Shown here piece by piece: positions 1 to 5,434 of a DNA stretch of 5,550 bases (the stretch's first letter is position 1; every line of letters starts with the position of its first letter). The DNA comes from JBLHUT01 sp047629975 (GTDB lineage: Bacteria > Pseudomonadota > Alphaproteobacteria > Rhodobacterales > Rhodobacteraceae): assembly GCA_047629975.1 (NCBI GenBank), contig JBLHUT010000235.1, forward strand, positions 1 to 5,550. The letters are read 5' to 3'. The notes under the pieces were generated by a model. That model was not told the origin of the DNA, ran no database searches, and worked only from the letters and a program-made list of their open reading frames with translations. Made by a program: the position numbers and the translations under genes.

Positions 1-369
1 CCCCTCCAGCATGCCGCCGATAGCGACAGGGAGCCTGCGGGGACGCGCGCCCGTCGTCAGGACAAGTTGATCATAGCCAAGGGTCTCGTTGCCCAGTTGC
101 AGGGTTTTTGCCTGCGCATCGACTCCGCTTACCGGTGTTCCCAGCCGCAAGGTAACGTGGTGATCGGTGTAAAACGCCGCAGGCCGCAAAAACAGCCGCT
201 CGACAGCCATTTCGCCCAGAAGATATTTTTTTGATAACGGAGGGCGCTGATAAGGCGGGACAGGCTCCTCGCCGATCAGGGTGATTTCGTCGGAACATCG
301 CTGGGCCCTGAGTTTCGCCACAAGCGCACATCCGGCCTGTCCGGCACCAACAACAATGATATGTCCCAT
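1..369 (-). CDS. FAD-dependent NAD(P)H oxidoreductase, ferredoxin-reductase type (N-terminal part)
   Basis: This is the first 123 codons of a flavoprotein that runs off the left edge. Family members move electrons from NAD(P)H through FAD to a small ferredoxin or rubredoxin in the cytoplasm. Visible motifs are the N-terminal Rossmann dinucleotide loop GAGQAG (residues 8-13), an acidic residue ending the second beta strand (E34, expected to bind the FAD ribose), the conserved PYQRPPLSK stretch (39-47) typical of putidaredoxin-reductase-like enzymes, and TTGARPRRLP (105-114), the second FAD-contacting segment. The ATG start at 369 is preceded by a purine-rich GGGGGA ribosome site about 4 bases upstream, and the Rossmann strand begins at once, so the start is firm. 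The gene is divergent from the peroxiredoxin. The electron acceptor cannot be told from this part; no ferredoxin or P450 gene is in view. Family assignment is confident, specific substrate unknown. Confidence 0.93.
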   Translation of the reverse strand, partial: MGHIIVVGAGQAGCALVAKLRAQRCSDEITLIGEEPVPPYQRPPLSKKYLLGEMAVERLFLRPAAFYTDHHVTLRLGTPVSGVDAQAKTLQLGNETLGYDQLVLTTGARPRRLPVAIGGMLEG

Positions 370-453
370 AAAATCCCCCGACTGACTGGCGTTCCCGCTG
401 TCTTAGCCTATATCTTTCACAGTCTAAGTTACAATCCGCGAAGGGGATCACAG
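370..453. promoter_or_regulatory. divergent intergenic region, oxidoreductase / peroxiredoxin
   Basis: These 84 bases separate two divergently transcribed genes, so both promoters should lie here or just inside the genes. Seen directly: an imperfect direct repeat, GTCTTAG at 400-406 and GTCTAAG at 422-428, 22 bp apart (about two helical turns). A weak minus-strand promoter candidate is TTGTAA (434-429) with TATAGG (412-407), 16 bp apart. I see no convincing plus-strand sigma-70 pair. The peroxiredoxin ribosome site AAGGGG is at 441-446. Regulation by a peroxide sensor would be plausible for a peroxiredoxin, but I could not match an OxyR-type four-part ATAG/CTAT site. Confidence 0.35.
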
Positions 454-942
454 ATGACCATCACAACCGGCGACACACTTCCCGAGGCTTCTTTTGTTCG
501 TATGGGCGACAGTGGCCCCGAAAGCGTCGCATTGAGCACGTTGACCAAGGATCGTAAGGTTGTCCTCTTTGCCGTACCGGGCGCGTTCACACCGACGTGC
601 CATTCCGCGCATGTGCCCAGCTTTATCCGCACGATGGACGGGTTTGCCGCCAAAGGTATCGATCAGATCATCTGTGTTTCGGTGAACGACCCGTTCGTTA
701 TGAAAACATGGGGCGAGGCCACTGGTGCGACCGAAGCAGGCATCGCAATGCTGGCTGATCCCGACTCGTCGTTTACCACAGCCATCGGCATGAACTTCGA
801 CGCTCCGCCCGCAGGGCTGTTCGCGCGCTCCAAGCGGTACGCGATGATTGTCGAGAACGGTGTCGTTACGACCCTCAACGAAGAAGAAGGCCCTGGCGTT
901 TGCGAGGTGTCTGCTGGCGAGGCATTGCTGAAAGCACTTTGA
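454..942 (+). CDS. Prx5-type peroxiredoxin
   Basis: A 162-residue thiol peroxidase of the Prx5/redoxin subfamily, expected to reduce hydrogen peroxide, organic peroxides or peroxynitrite in the cytoplasm. The active-site signature PGAFTPTCH (42-50) holds the peroxidatic cysteine C49 with the conserved P42 and T46; the conserved arginine lies in ARSKRYAMIVENG (about 128-140). Two further cysteines stand out: C74 in the IICVSVNDPF stretch, where Prx5 proteins often carry a cysteine, and C150 in GPGVCEVS, which lines up by eye with the resolving cysteine of mammalian PRDX5, so an atypical 2-Cys mechanism is possible. The ATG at 454 is preferred over an in-frame upstream ATG at 361 because it has an AAGGGG ribosome site 7 bases upstream, matches the usual family length, and because the longer form would overlap the divergent gene. 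No signal peptide is seen. No glutaredoxin domain is fused, unlike some bacterial Prx5 proteins. Confidence 0.95.
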   Translation: MTITTGDTLPEASFVRMGDSGPESVALSTLTKDRKVVLFAVPGAFTPTCHSAHVPSFIRTMDGFAAKGIDQIICVSVNDPFVMKTWGEATGATEAGIAMLADPDSSFTTAIGMNFDAPPAGLFARSKRYAMIVENGVVTTLNEEEGPGVCEVSAGEALLKAL

Positions 943-946
943 TCTG

Positions 947-991
947 TTGCCTCCGGTAACCATGATCGTGTGATCCGGCTGCCGGAGGCAA
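947..991 (+). terminator. inverted repeat after peroxiredoxin, possible terminator
   Basis: A perfect 10-bp inverted repeat, TTGCCTCCGG at 947-956 and CCGGAGGCAA at 982-991, begins 5 bases after the peroxiredoxin stop. The loop is long (25 bases) and no clear U-tract follows on either strand, so it is not a textbook intrinsic terminator. Its position between convergent genes still makes transcript-end formation or 3'-end protection the most likely job. Confidence 0.45.
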
Positions 992-1004
992 TGACAGGTC
1001 CAAA

Positions 1005-1030
1005 GGTTTGCGGCGTGCGCGCCGCGAACC
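1005..1030 (-). terminator. hairpin terminator after phhB
   Basis: An 11-bp GC-rich stem, GGTTTGCGGCG at 1005-1015 with CGCCGCGAACC at 1020-1030 (one G-U pair), closes on a 4-base loop. It starts 5 bases after the phhB stop on the minus strand and is followed there by only a short TTTG. The strong stem and position support a terminator for the minus-strand genes; the weak U-tract lowers certainty. Confidence 0.55.
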
Positions 1031-1035
1031 GGTTT

Positions 1036-1320
1036 CTAGCTGGCTGCATCCATCTTGCGGGCCAGTTGCACGTCAAGCAGGCTCAGGCCGCCGGCGTCAT
1101 GGGTGGTCAGGGTGACTTCGACGCGGGAATAGACGTTGAACCATTCGGGATGGTGGTCCATTTTTTCCGCGACCAGCGCCATTTGCGTCATCCAGCCGAA
1201 CGCCTGCGCGAAATTCTTGAATTTGAACCGCTTGAACAGGGCGTCGCGCCCCTCCGTGATCTCCCATCCGTTGCTCAACAGCGGGTCGAGCAGGCTGCGG
1301 TCATCAAGTTTGTCTGTCAT
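1036..1320 (-). CDS. phhB: pterin-4a-carbinolamine dehydratase
   Basis: A 94-residue 4a-hydroxytetrahydrobiopterin dehydratase (PhhB/DcoH family, EC 4.2.1.96), which dehydrates the 4a-hydroxy-pterin made by aromatic amino acid hydroxylases so the cofactor can be recycled. The family signature is complete: EKMDHHPEWFNVYSRVEV (52-69) with the active-site histidine pair H56-H57, followed by TTHDAGGLSLLDVQLA (72-87) with the third histidine H74 and D83. Length is normal and the protein looks cytoplasmic. Its ATG overlaps the TGA of the acyltransferase gene as ATGA, so it is probably translated by coupling, the last gene of that transcript. No phenylalanine hydroxylase is in the window. In bacteria without one, homologues have been proposed to serve other pterin steps; which applies here cannot be told. 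A strong hairpin follows the stop. Confidence 0.96.
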   Translation of the reverse strand: MTDKLDDRSLLDPLLSNGWEITEGRDALFKRFKFKNFAQAFGWMTQMALVAEKMDHHPEWFNVYSRVEVTLTTHDAGGLSLLDVQLARKMDAAS

Positions 1321-2501
1321 GTGTCTTCCTTTCCGGTCCGTTTGAAGGGTCCGTAACTTGTGAGGATCTCGATTTCGTTATCGACGGCGCGGCCCTCTGA
1401 CACCAGATAATCGGCAACGGCGTCGCGAAACCCTGGATCACCGATCCAGTGCAGCGAATGTGTCGTGACAGGAAGGTAGCCGCGGGCAAGCTTGTGCTCG
1501 CCTTGCGCGCCTGCCTCGACCCGCGACAGGCCGTGCGTGATGGCATAGTCGATCGCGCGGTAATAACAGGCCTCGAAATGCAGGCAGGGGTGGTCTTCCA
1601 TCGCGCCCCAATACCGGCCGTACAACGCGTCTCGCCCGATAAAGTTCAGCGCGCCGGCAACAAAACGCCCCTCCCGTTCGGCCAGCATCAGCAGCATGTC
1701 GTCGCGCAGCGTCTCCTGCGCACGATCGAAAAACGCGCGTGTCAGGTAAGGCGTGCCCCATTTGCGCGCGCCGGTATCTTGATAAAACTCCCAGAAGGCC
1801 TCCCAATGCTCGGGCTTGATTTGGTCTCCCGTAAGGCCATGCAGCACGCCACCGAAGGCTTGGGCGGTTGCCCGCTCTTTGCGAATGTTTTTACGTTTGC
1901 GCGACGACAGGGTCGCAAGAAAGGCATCAAAATCGGTGTAGGTGTCATTGACCCAGTGGAATTGCTGTGTGCGGCGCTGCATCAGGCCCATTTCTGCACC
2001 GGCGGCGGCTTCGCTTTCGGTGCAAAACGTGATGTGGAGCGAGCTGATCCCGTTGGTCGCGGCGACTTGCACGGCGCCTTGTGTCAGCGCCGAAAGTGCC
2101 ATGGCTTCAAAGCCCGGCCGCAGGAGGAACCGTTTGCCCGTTGCCGGGGTGAAAGGCACCGAAATCTGAAGTTTGGGGTAGTATCGTCCCCCCGCTCTTT
2201 CATAGGCCTGCGCCCAACTGTGATCAAAAATGAATTCGCCCTGTGAGTGGGCTTTGGCGTACATCGGGGCTGTGCCGATGACCTGACCATCAGCGCGCGC
2301 AATCAGGTAAGAGGGCTTCCAGCCGGTTCCGACACCGACCGACCTGCTGTCTTCGAGCGCCTTGAGGAACCTGTAAGTGGTAAACGGGTCGGCAGGACGT
2401 CCGCCATCGGCGGTTTCAGGGGCAGCACAGGCATCCCAATCCGCTTGCGATACATCCGCAAGGCTGTTGGCCACCTCTATTTCGACTTGCATCTGGGACA
2501 T
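1317..2501 (-). CDS. GNAT/FemAB-like acyltransferase, DUF482 (COG3146) family
   Basis: A 394-residue member of the COG3146 family (DUF482, FemAB_like), annotated as predicted N-acyltransferases; the substrate is not established. Family-typical stretches are DPFTTYRFLKALEDSRSVG (38-56), GWKPSYLIA (60-68), PMYAKAHSQGEF (79-90), the DHSWAQAYERAGGRYYPKLQ block (93-112), and near the C-terminus HFEACYYRAIDYA (308-320) with EAGAQGEHKLARGYLP (329-344), the most conserved part. Length is usual for the family, with no signal peptide or membrane segment. The ATG at 2501 is chosen because the open frame continues upstream to 2651 only by running into the phosphodiesterase gene and gains no family-like sequence; a weak GGAA ribosome site precedes it. 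A second in-frame ATG lies at 2492. The stop overlaps the phhB start. Family assignment is firm; function is not. Confidence 0.9.
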   Translation of the reverse strand: MSQMQVEIEVANSLADVSQADWDACAAPETADGGRPADPFTTYRFLKALEDSRSVGVGTGWKPSYLIARADGQVIGTAPMYAKAHSQGEFIFDHSWAQAYERAGGRYYPKLQISVPFTPATGKRFLLRPGFEAMALSALTQGAVQVAATNGISSLHITFCTESEAAAGAEMGLMQRRTQQFHWVNDTYTDFDAFLATLSSRKRKNIRKERATAQAFGGVLHGLTGDQIKPEHWEAFWEFYQDTGARKWGTPYLTRAFFDRAQETLRDDMLLMLAEREGRFVAGALNFIGRDALYGRYWGAMEDHPCLHFEACYYRAIDYAITHGLSRVEAGAQGEHKLARGYLPVTTHSLHWIGDPGFRDAVADYLVSEGRAVDNEIEILTSYGPFKRTGKEDT

Positions 2502-2580
2502 TGGTTTCCGGCACGTTAACTTTCGCCTAGACATGGCGTGATGAGGGCTGCCGTCAAGACAGGTGCGGCACGCACCCGCA
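2502..2580 (-). promoter_or_regulatory. gap between phosphodiesterase and acyltransferase: hairpin and possible promoter
   Basis: The 79-bp gap interrupts two otherwise overlapping gene pairs. A short perfect hairpin (GGTGCG at 2562-2567, CGCACC at 2571-2576, 3-base loop) follows the phosphodiesterase stop on the minus strand, without a U-tract. Just beyond it on the minus strand lies TTGACG (2557-2552), a good -35, with TGTCTA (2533-2528) as a poor -10 after 18 bp. The acyltransferase-phhB pair may therefore have its own promoter, with partial read-through from upstream. This is inference from sequence alone. Confidence 0.3.
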
Positions 2581-3336
2581 TTACGCGGGCGTGTAGCCTT
2601 CGAAGGTGATGTTGTCTGCAATCGTTCGGGCTGTTTGTTCGGCTTGCGCACTTCGGATCGTCCAGCACAGTACCGGCACGCCTTTTGCCTTCAAGGCCGC
2701 AACCGCCGGATGGCCAAGGTCGCGTGCGCTGTGGCTGATGAATGTTGCACGAACTGCGTCGAAGTCGACAATCCGGCTCAGGTGCGTGCACCGCGCGACG
2801 GACAGGTTCGACCACTCGTCGGTGTTGAACGTCTCTGTCGTCAGCCCTCGGGTCAACTTGGGTGCGTGTTTGGCCATCGCCGCCACAGAGTGCGGATTAA
2901 AGGACATGACCGCAACGTCGCCCACATAGCCGTGCAGGTCTTGTGCGACACTGTCCTCAAGTGGCCCGACATCAGGCCCCAGCGCGCCGTCCTGATCCTT
3001 GATCTCGATCAGCAGCGGCACCTGTCCCGCGACCAGCGCAAGAATTTCAGCCAGCGTCGGGATCGTCTCAACCGAGTCGCGCAGCCCGATCGTACGCAGC
3101 ATCTGCGCCGAACGGGCGCGCACTGCTCCGGTTTCGTGGGTCAACCGATCCAGCTGGTAATCGTGAAACACCATCGCGATGTTATCGGCCGAGGCCTGAA
3201 CGTCGATCTCGATCCCGTAGCCGGCCTTGATCGCGGCGGAAACCGCCGCGCGCCCGTTTTCGACCCGGCCCGTTGCGCGGTCATGGAGCGCACGATGGGC
3301 AATGGGAGTGCTTAGAAAAGCCGCACTTAGTGTCAT
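2581..3336 (-). CDS. glycerophosphodiester phosphodiesterase family protein
   Basis: A 251-residue GDPD-family TIM-barrel enzyme; relatives hydrolyse glycerophosphodiesters (deacylated phospholipids) to glycerol-3-phosphate and an alcohol. The active-site residues are present: HR at 14-15 followed by VENG (25-28, in place of the usual PENT), the metal ligands E43 and D45 in GIEIDVQ, the catalytic H58 in VFHD, and E111/K113 in LLIEIKDQ. The C-terminal GVPVLCWTIRS (about 219-229) matches the conserved tryptophan strand. It is close in length to UgpQ and has no signal peptide, so it should act in the cytoplasm. The ATG at 3336 overlaps the stop of the RidA-family gene as ATGA, implying translational coupling. 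No glycerol-3-phosphate transporter genes are adjacent, so the exact substrate is open. Confidence 0.92.
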   Translation of the reverse strand: MTLSAAFLSTPIAHRALHDRATGRVENGRAAVSAAIKAGYGIEIDVQASADNIAMVFHDYQLDRLTHETGAVRARSAQMLRTIGLRDSVETIPTLAEILALVAGQVPLLIEIKDQDGALGPDVGPLEDSVAQDLHGYVGDVAVMSFNPHSVAAMAKHAPKLTRGLTTETFNTDEWSNLSVARCTHLSRIVDFDAVRATFISHSARDLGHPAVAALKAKGVPVLCWTIRSAQAEQTARTIADNITFEGYTPA

Positions 3337-3797
3337 TTTATCTGAAAGATGCCTTCGATTTCAACGGCAACACCCAGTGGCAGGGACGCTGCACTTACCG
3401 CAGAGCGCGCGTGACGGCCCGCATCACCAAGGGCCTCGACCAGAAAATCCGACGCCCCGTTGATGACCATGGGCTGGTCGGTAAAGTCGGCGGTGGAGTT
3501 TACAAAACCGGTCAGCTTGATCACTTGCACAAGCCTGTCGATGTCGCCCCCGCAGGCTGCTTTGAGTTGTGCCAGAAGGCTGATCGCGCAAAAACGGGCC
3601 GCAGCCGCGCCGTCGGCGACGCTTACATCGGCACCAAGCTTGCCTTTGATCAATCCGTCAGGTCCCTGACTGATCTGGCCCGAGATATAAATGATATCGC
3701 CGGACTGAACGAACGGAACATAGTTGGCCGCAGGGGTCGGCGCATCCGGCAGGGTCACATTCAATTCAGCAAGTCTGGTTTCGATGGGTCCGGTCAT
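3333..3797 (-). CDS. RidA family protein (YjgF/YER057c/UK114)
   Basis: A 154-residue RidA-superfamily protein. Well-studied members are trimeric enamine/imine deaminases that remove reactive 2-aminoacrylate-type intermediates formed by PLP enzymes. Visible features are YVPFVQSGDIIYISGQIS (26-43), the central helix region, and RHARSAVSAASLPLGVAVEIEGI (128-150), where R131 corresponds to the arginine that binds the substrate carboxylate in active RidA enzymes. At 154 residues it is longer than the classical RidA of about 128, fitting a distinct, longer Rid subgroup, so the symbol ridA is not assigned. The ATG at 3797 has only a weak GGAA-type ribosome site. It is the first gene of a minus-strand unit and overlaps the phosphodiesterase start by 4 bases. 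Keeping the arginine suggests deaminase activity, but some subgroups have other roles. Confidence 0.93.
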   Translation of the reverse strand: MTGPIETRLAELNVTLPDAPTPAANYVPFVQSGDIIYISGQISQGPDGLIKGKLGADVSVADGAAAARFCAISLLAQLKAACGGDIDRLVQVIKLTGFVNSTADFTDQPMVINGASDFLVEALGDAGRHARSAVSAASLPLGVAVEIEGIFQIK

Positions 3798-3840
3798 GGG
3801 AAGGTTCCGTATTGGGGTCGGCGCACACAGGCCGAACGGT

Positions 3841-3861
3841 AAAATTTCAGCGCCACGCTAA
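3841..3861 (-). terminator. possible terminator after mlaC
   Basis: On the minus strand, about 38 bases after the mlaC stop, a 6-bp stem (TTAGCG with CGCTGA, one G-U pair) closes on a 3-base loop and is followed by AATTTT. It separates mlaAC from the RidA-family gene. The stem is short, so the call is tentative. The rest of the 101-bp gap (3798-3898) shows no convincing promoter pair for the RidA-family gene. Confidence 0.4.
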
Positions 3862-3898
3862 CGCGAATGCGAAGCAATGGAAACGGTAGAAAGCAGGC

Positions 3899-4549
3899 TC
3901 AGATATCGCGCAGGTCACGGGTCAGTTTGTCGATGGAGCCGCCGCGACGATCCAGTAACGCACCGATCTCTGTGCGTTCGGTCAGCAACAGGTTCACACC
4001 CTCGATGAACATGTTCACAAACCGGCTGTCGCCGGACCGGTTCGACAACTGGAACGTAACATCGAACGGTGCCATCCCTTGCAGATAGACCATCGTCCTG
4101 ACCTCGAAAAAGGATTTGATCGCACGACTACGCACGACCTCGAGGCGCCCACCGATGAATTCGCGGAACCGTTGCCCGTATTTGCGCGAAATGTACCCCT
4201 GAAAAGCGGCAATAAAGGCCTTCATCTGGGCGTCACTGGCCCCGCGGCCATCGGCACCAAGCGCATAGCGGGCCATGAAGGGCACATCGGCGTAGCGCAC
4301 GAATATCTGTTCGAACTGCCGGATCATCTGGTCTTCGCTGCGGCCCGATCCGATGACAGCGTTGACTTCATCCACCAGTTTCGAAACCAGAACACGCGCA
4401 GTTTCAGCATCAAGCGCCAAAGCCGGGCCCGGTGCCCCGACCAGTACCCCGACGCAAGCGCCCGAAAGCAATGTTTTCCCGAAATATCGACGCGTAAGCA
4501 AAAAATCAGCCCTCGGGTTCGGCGAATGGGTCAAAGACGGTGTCTTCAT
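3899..4549 (-). CDS. mlaC: MlaC-family periplasmic phospholipid-binding protein with Tat-type signal
   Basis: A 216-residue MlaC/Ttg2D-family protein, the periplasmic shuttle that carries phospholipids between the outer-membrane MlaA complex and the inner-membrane MlaFEDB transporter. The mature part has the family layout, including RYADVPFMARYALG (about 90-103), the FIAAFQGYISRKYGQRF stretch, and the C-terminal RFVNMFIEGVNLL segment. The N-terminus has a twin-arginine-like motif TRRYFGK (19-25), a hydrophobic stretch to about 42, and a likely ALA cleavage site before L46, suggesting export by the Tat route. The ATG at 4549 has a very good GGAG ribosome site 6 bases upstream but overlaps mlaA by 44 bases. 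A TTG at 4501, 4 bases after the mlaA stop and 8 bases after GAGGG, would give a shorter signal peptide that keeps the RR motif. The mature protein is the same either way. Confidence 0.9.
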   Translation of the reverse strand: MKTPSLTHSPNPRADFLLTRRYFGKTLLSGACVGVLVGAPGPALALDAETARVLVSKLVDEVNAVIGSGRSEDQMIRQFEQIFVRYADVPFMARYALGADGRGASDAQMKAFIAAFQGYISRKYGQRFREFIGGRLEVVRSRAIKSFFEVRTMVYLQGMAPFDVTFQLSNRSGDSRFVNMFIEGVNLLLTERTEIGALLDRRGGSIDKLTRDLRDI

Positions 4550-5234
4550 TTGTATCTCCGTTCAATTCGAAACGCCGGTTTTGCAGATAAAGCAGGCGGG
4601 CCTGTGCGTAACCGTCCGCGCTTTCGTATAGAACGGAATCGATCACACCGGAATACCTGTGGCGATCACCAACAAGCGAGGCTGCGTTTGCAACGCTCGC
4701 CCCTGTGGCCAAATCATCCTTCAGCCAGACGCGGGTCGGGTTTGCGGCCACGTCCACTGCCGATCCGATCGCATCGCGCACCGTGGAGGATCCCAGAAAC
4801 GGCAAGACGAGATAGGCACCCTCGCCGGCGCCCCACTGATGCAGGGTTGCCCCGAAATCGGTCGCTCGTTTCTCAAGCCCCATCTCGGTGGCAGGGTCCA
4901 GAAGCCCGCCAAAGCCAAAAAGGGTATTCATCGTAAAGCGCAGTAAATTATGTCCTGCATCAAAGCCTTGGCCTTGGAGCAGGTCGTTCACAACGATCCC
5001 CGGCTGATCAAGGTTGGAGGCAAAATTGCTGAAACCGTTCTTTACAGGATCCGGAACCACAGCACCGTACACGCGCGAAACAGGCCGCAGCGCAATTGTG
5101 TCGACCCCCTTGTTCAGTTCAAAAACACCACGGTTCGCTGTTTCCAGAGGATCTGCAAATGTGTCTCCCTGAGGGACAGGCGTACAGGCGCCAAGCGTCA
5201 AAGCGACACAAGCCAGGGCGACGAATCTGATCAT
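4506..5234 (-). CDS. mlaA: MlaA (VacJ) family outer-membrane lipoprotein
   Basis: A 242-residue MlaA/VacJ lipoprotein, the outer-membrane part of the Mla system, which removes misplaced phospholipids from the outer leaflet. It has a short signal peptide with a clear lipobox LGAC (14-17, lipidated C17); the next residue is T18, not an aspartate inner-membrane retention signal, so outer-membrane sorting fits. Family motifs are DPLETANRGVFELNKGVD (28-45), the PVKNGFSNFASNLDQP stretch with the following VNDLLQGQ, the LLRFTMNTLFGFGGLLDPA region (about 97-115), and WGAGEGAYLVLPFLGSSTVRD, the most typical VacJ segment. Length is typical. The ATG at 5234 begins directly at the signal peptide; its ribosome site is weak (GAG). 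mlaC follows and overlaps, consistent with paired expression. The MlaFEDB genes are not in the window. Confidence 0.95.
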   Translation of the reverse strand: MIRFVALACVALTLGACTPVPQGDTFADPLETANRGVFELNKGVDTIALRPVSRVYGAVVPDPVKNGFSNFASNLDQPGIVVNDLLQGQGFDAGHNLLRFTMNTLFGFGGLLDPATEMGLEKRATDFGATLHQWGAGEGAYLVLPFLGSSTVRDAIGSAVDVAANPTRVWLKDDLATGASVANAASLVGDRHRYSGVIDSVLYESADGYAQARLLYLQNRRFELNGDTNEDTVFDPFAEPEG

Positions 5235-5267
5235 TTTTTAATCTCAACAAACAATGGAAATCCCGAC

Positions 5268-5297
5268 ATAAAAAGCGTACGACATGATGCGCGTCAA
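5268..5297 (-). promoter_or_regulatory. probable mlaA promoter
   Basis: On the minus strand TTGACG (5297-5292) and TTTTAT (5273-5268) are separated by 18 bp, a good housekeeping-sigma arrangement that would give a leader of roughly 25-30 bases before the mlaA start at 5234. The -35 lies inside the inverted repeat GCGCGT-CA-ACGCGC. It is the best promoter candidate in the window. Confidence 0.55.
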
Positions 5298-5302
5298 CGC
5301 GC
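5289..5302. repeat. palindrome overlapping the mlaA -35 element
   Basis: GCGCGT (5289-5294) and ACGCGC (5297-5302) form a perfect 6-bp inverted repeat around a central CA. Its overlap with the -35 hexamer TTGACG would suit an operator, though a G/C-alternating palindrome of this size can also arise by chance in GC-rich DNA. No regulator gene is visible nearby. Confidence 0.35.
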
Positions 5303-5344
5303 GTGGCAACAGATAGCCCTAAAAAGCCAAAAGCCCAGAACTGC

Positions 5345-5379
5345 AAAAGGCCTTTAACGTCGCCTTTGGCAAATATTTG
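5345..5379. promoter_or_regulatory. palindromes upstream of the type I secretion gene
   Basis: This stretch of the divergent region holds AAAGGCCTTT (5346-5355, self-complementary), a second GCCTTT (5362-5367) that can pair with AAAGGC at 5346-5351, and the AT-rich perfect palindrome CAAATATTTG (5370-5379). A weak plus-strand promoter pair TTTAAC (5353-5358) and TTTGAT (5376-5381) is 17 bp apart. Together these suggest the control region of the secretion gene, but no known operator is recognised. Confidence 0.3.
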
Positions 5380-5434
5380 ATAGCATAGGCGAGCACAGGC
5401 CGAAACCCGACCGAGCGTCTTTGAAAGGACCACG

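Noticed and set aside
361..453. Upstream start for the peroxiredoxin at 361
   Set aside because: It would add 31 residues, overlap the start of the divergent oxidoreductase gene, and lacks the AAGGGG ribosome site seen before 454.
1449..2246. Long plus-strand open frame (265 codons) opposite the acyltransferase gene
   Set aside because: The minus strand encodes a full, recognisable COG3146 protein here. The plus-strand translation shows no family resemblance and looks like an antisense shadow from GC-rich codon use.
2502..2651. Upstream extension of the acyltransferase to an ATG at 2651
   Set aside because: It would add 50 residues unlike the family and overlap the phosphodiesterase by about 70 bases. 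The ATG at 2501 begins where the family similarity begins.
2563..3315. Long plus-strand open frame (250 codons) opposite the phosphodiesterase gene
   Set aside because: It mirrors the GDPD gene almost end to end, its translation is arginine- and histidine-rich with no recognisable domain, and the GDPD active-site residues on the other strand settle the coding strand.
3818..3835. TCGGC/GCCGA inverted repeat upstream of the RidA-family gene
   Set aside because: Only 5 bp per arm with an 8-base loop in GC-rich DNA. It is too weak to call an operator or riboswitch.
4079..4936. Plus-strand open frame (285 codons) opposite mlaC and mlaA
   Set aside because: It spans the overlap of two well-supported minus-strand genes and gives a low-complexity, arginine-rich translation with no domain.
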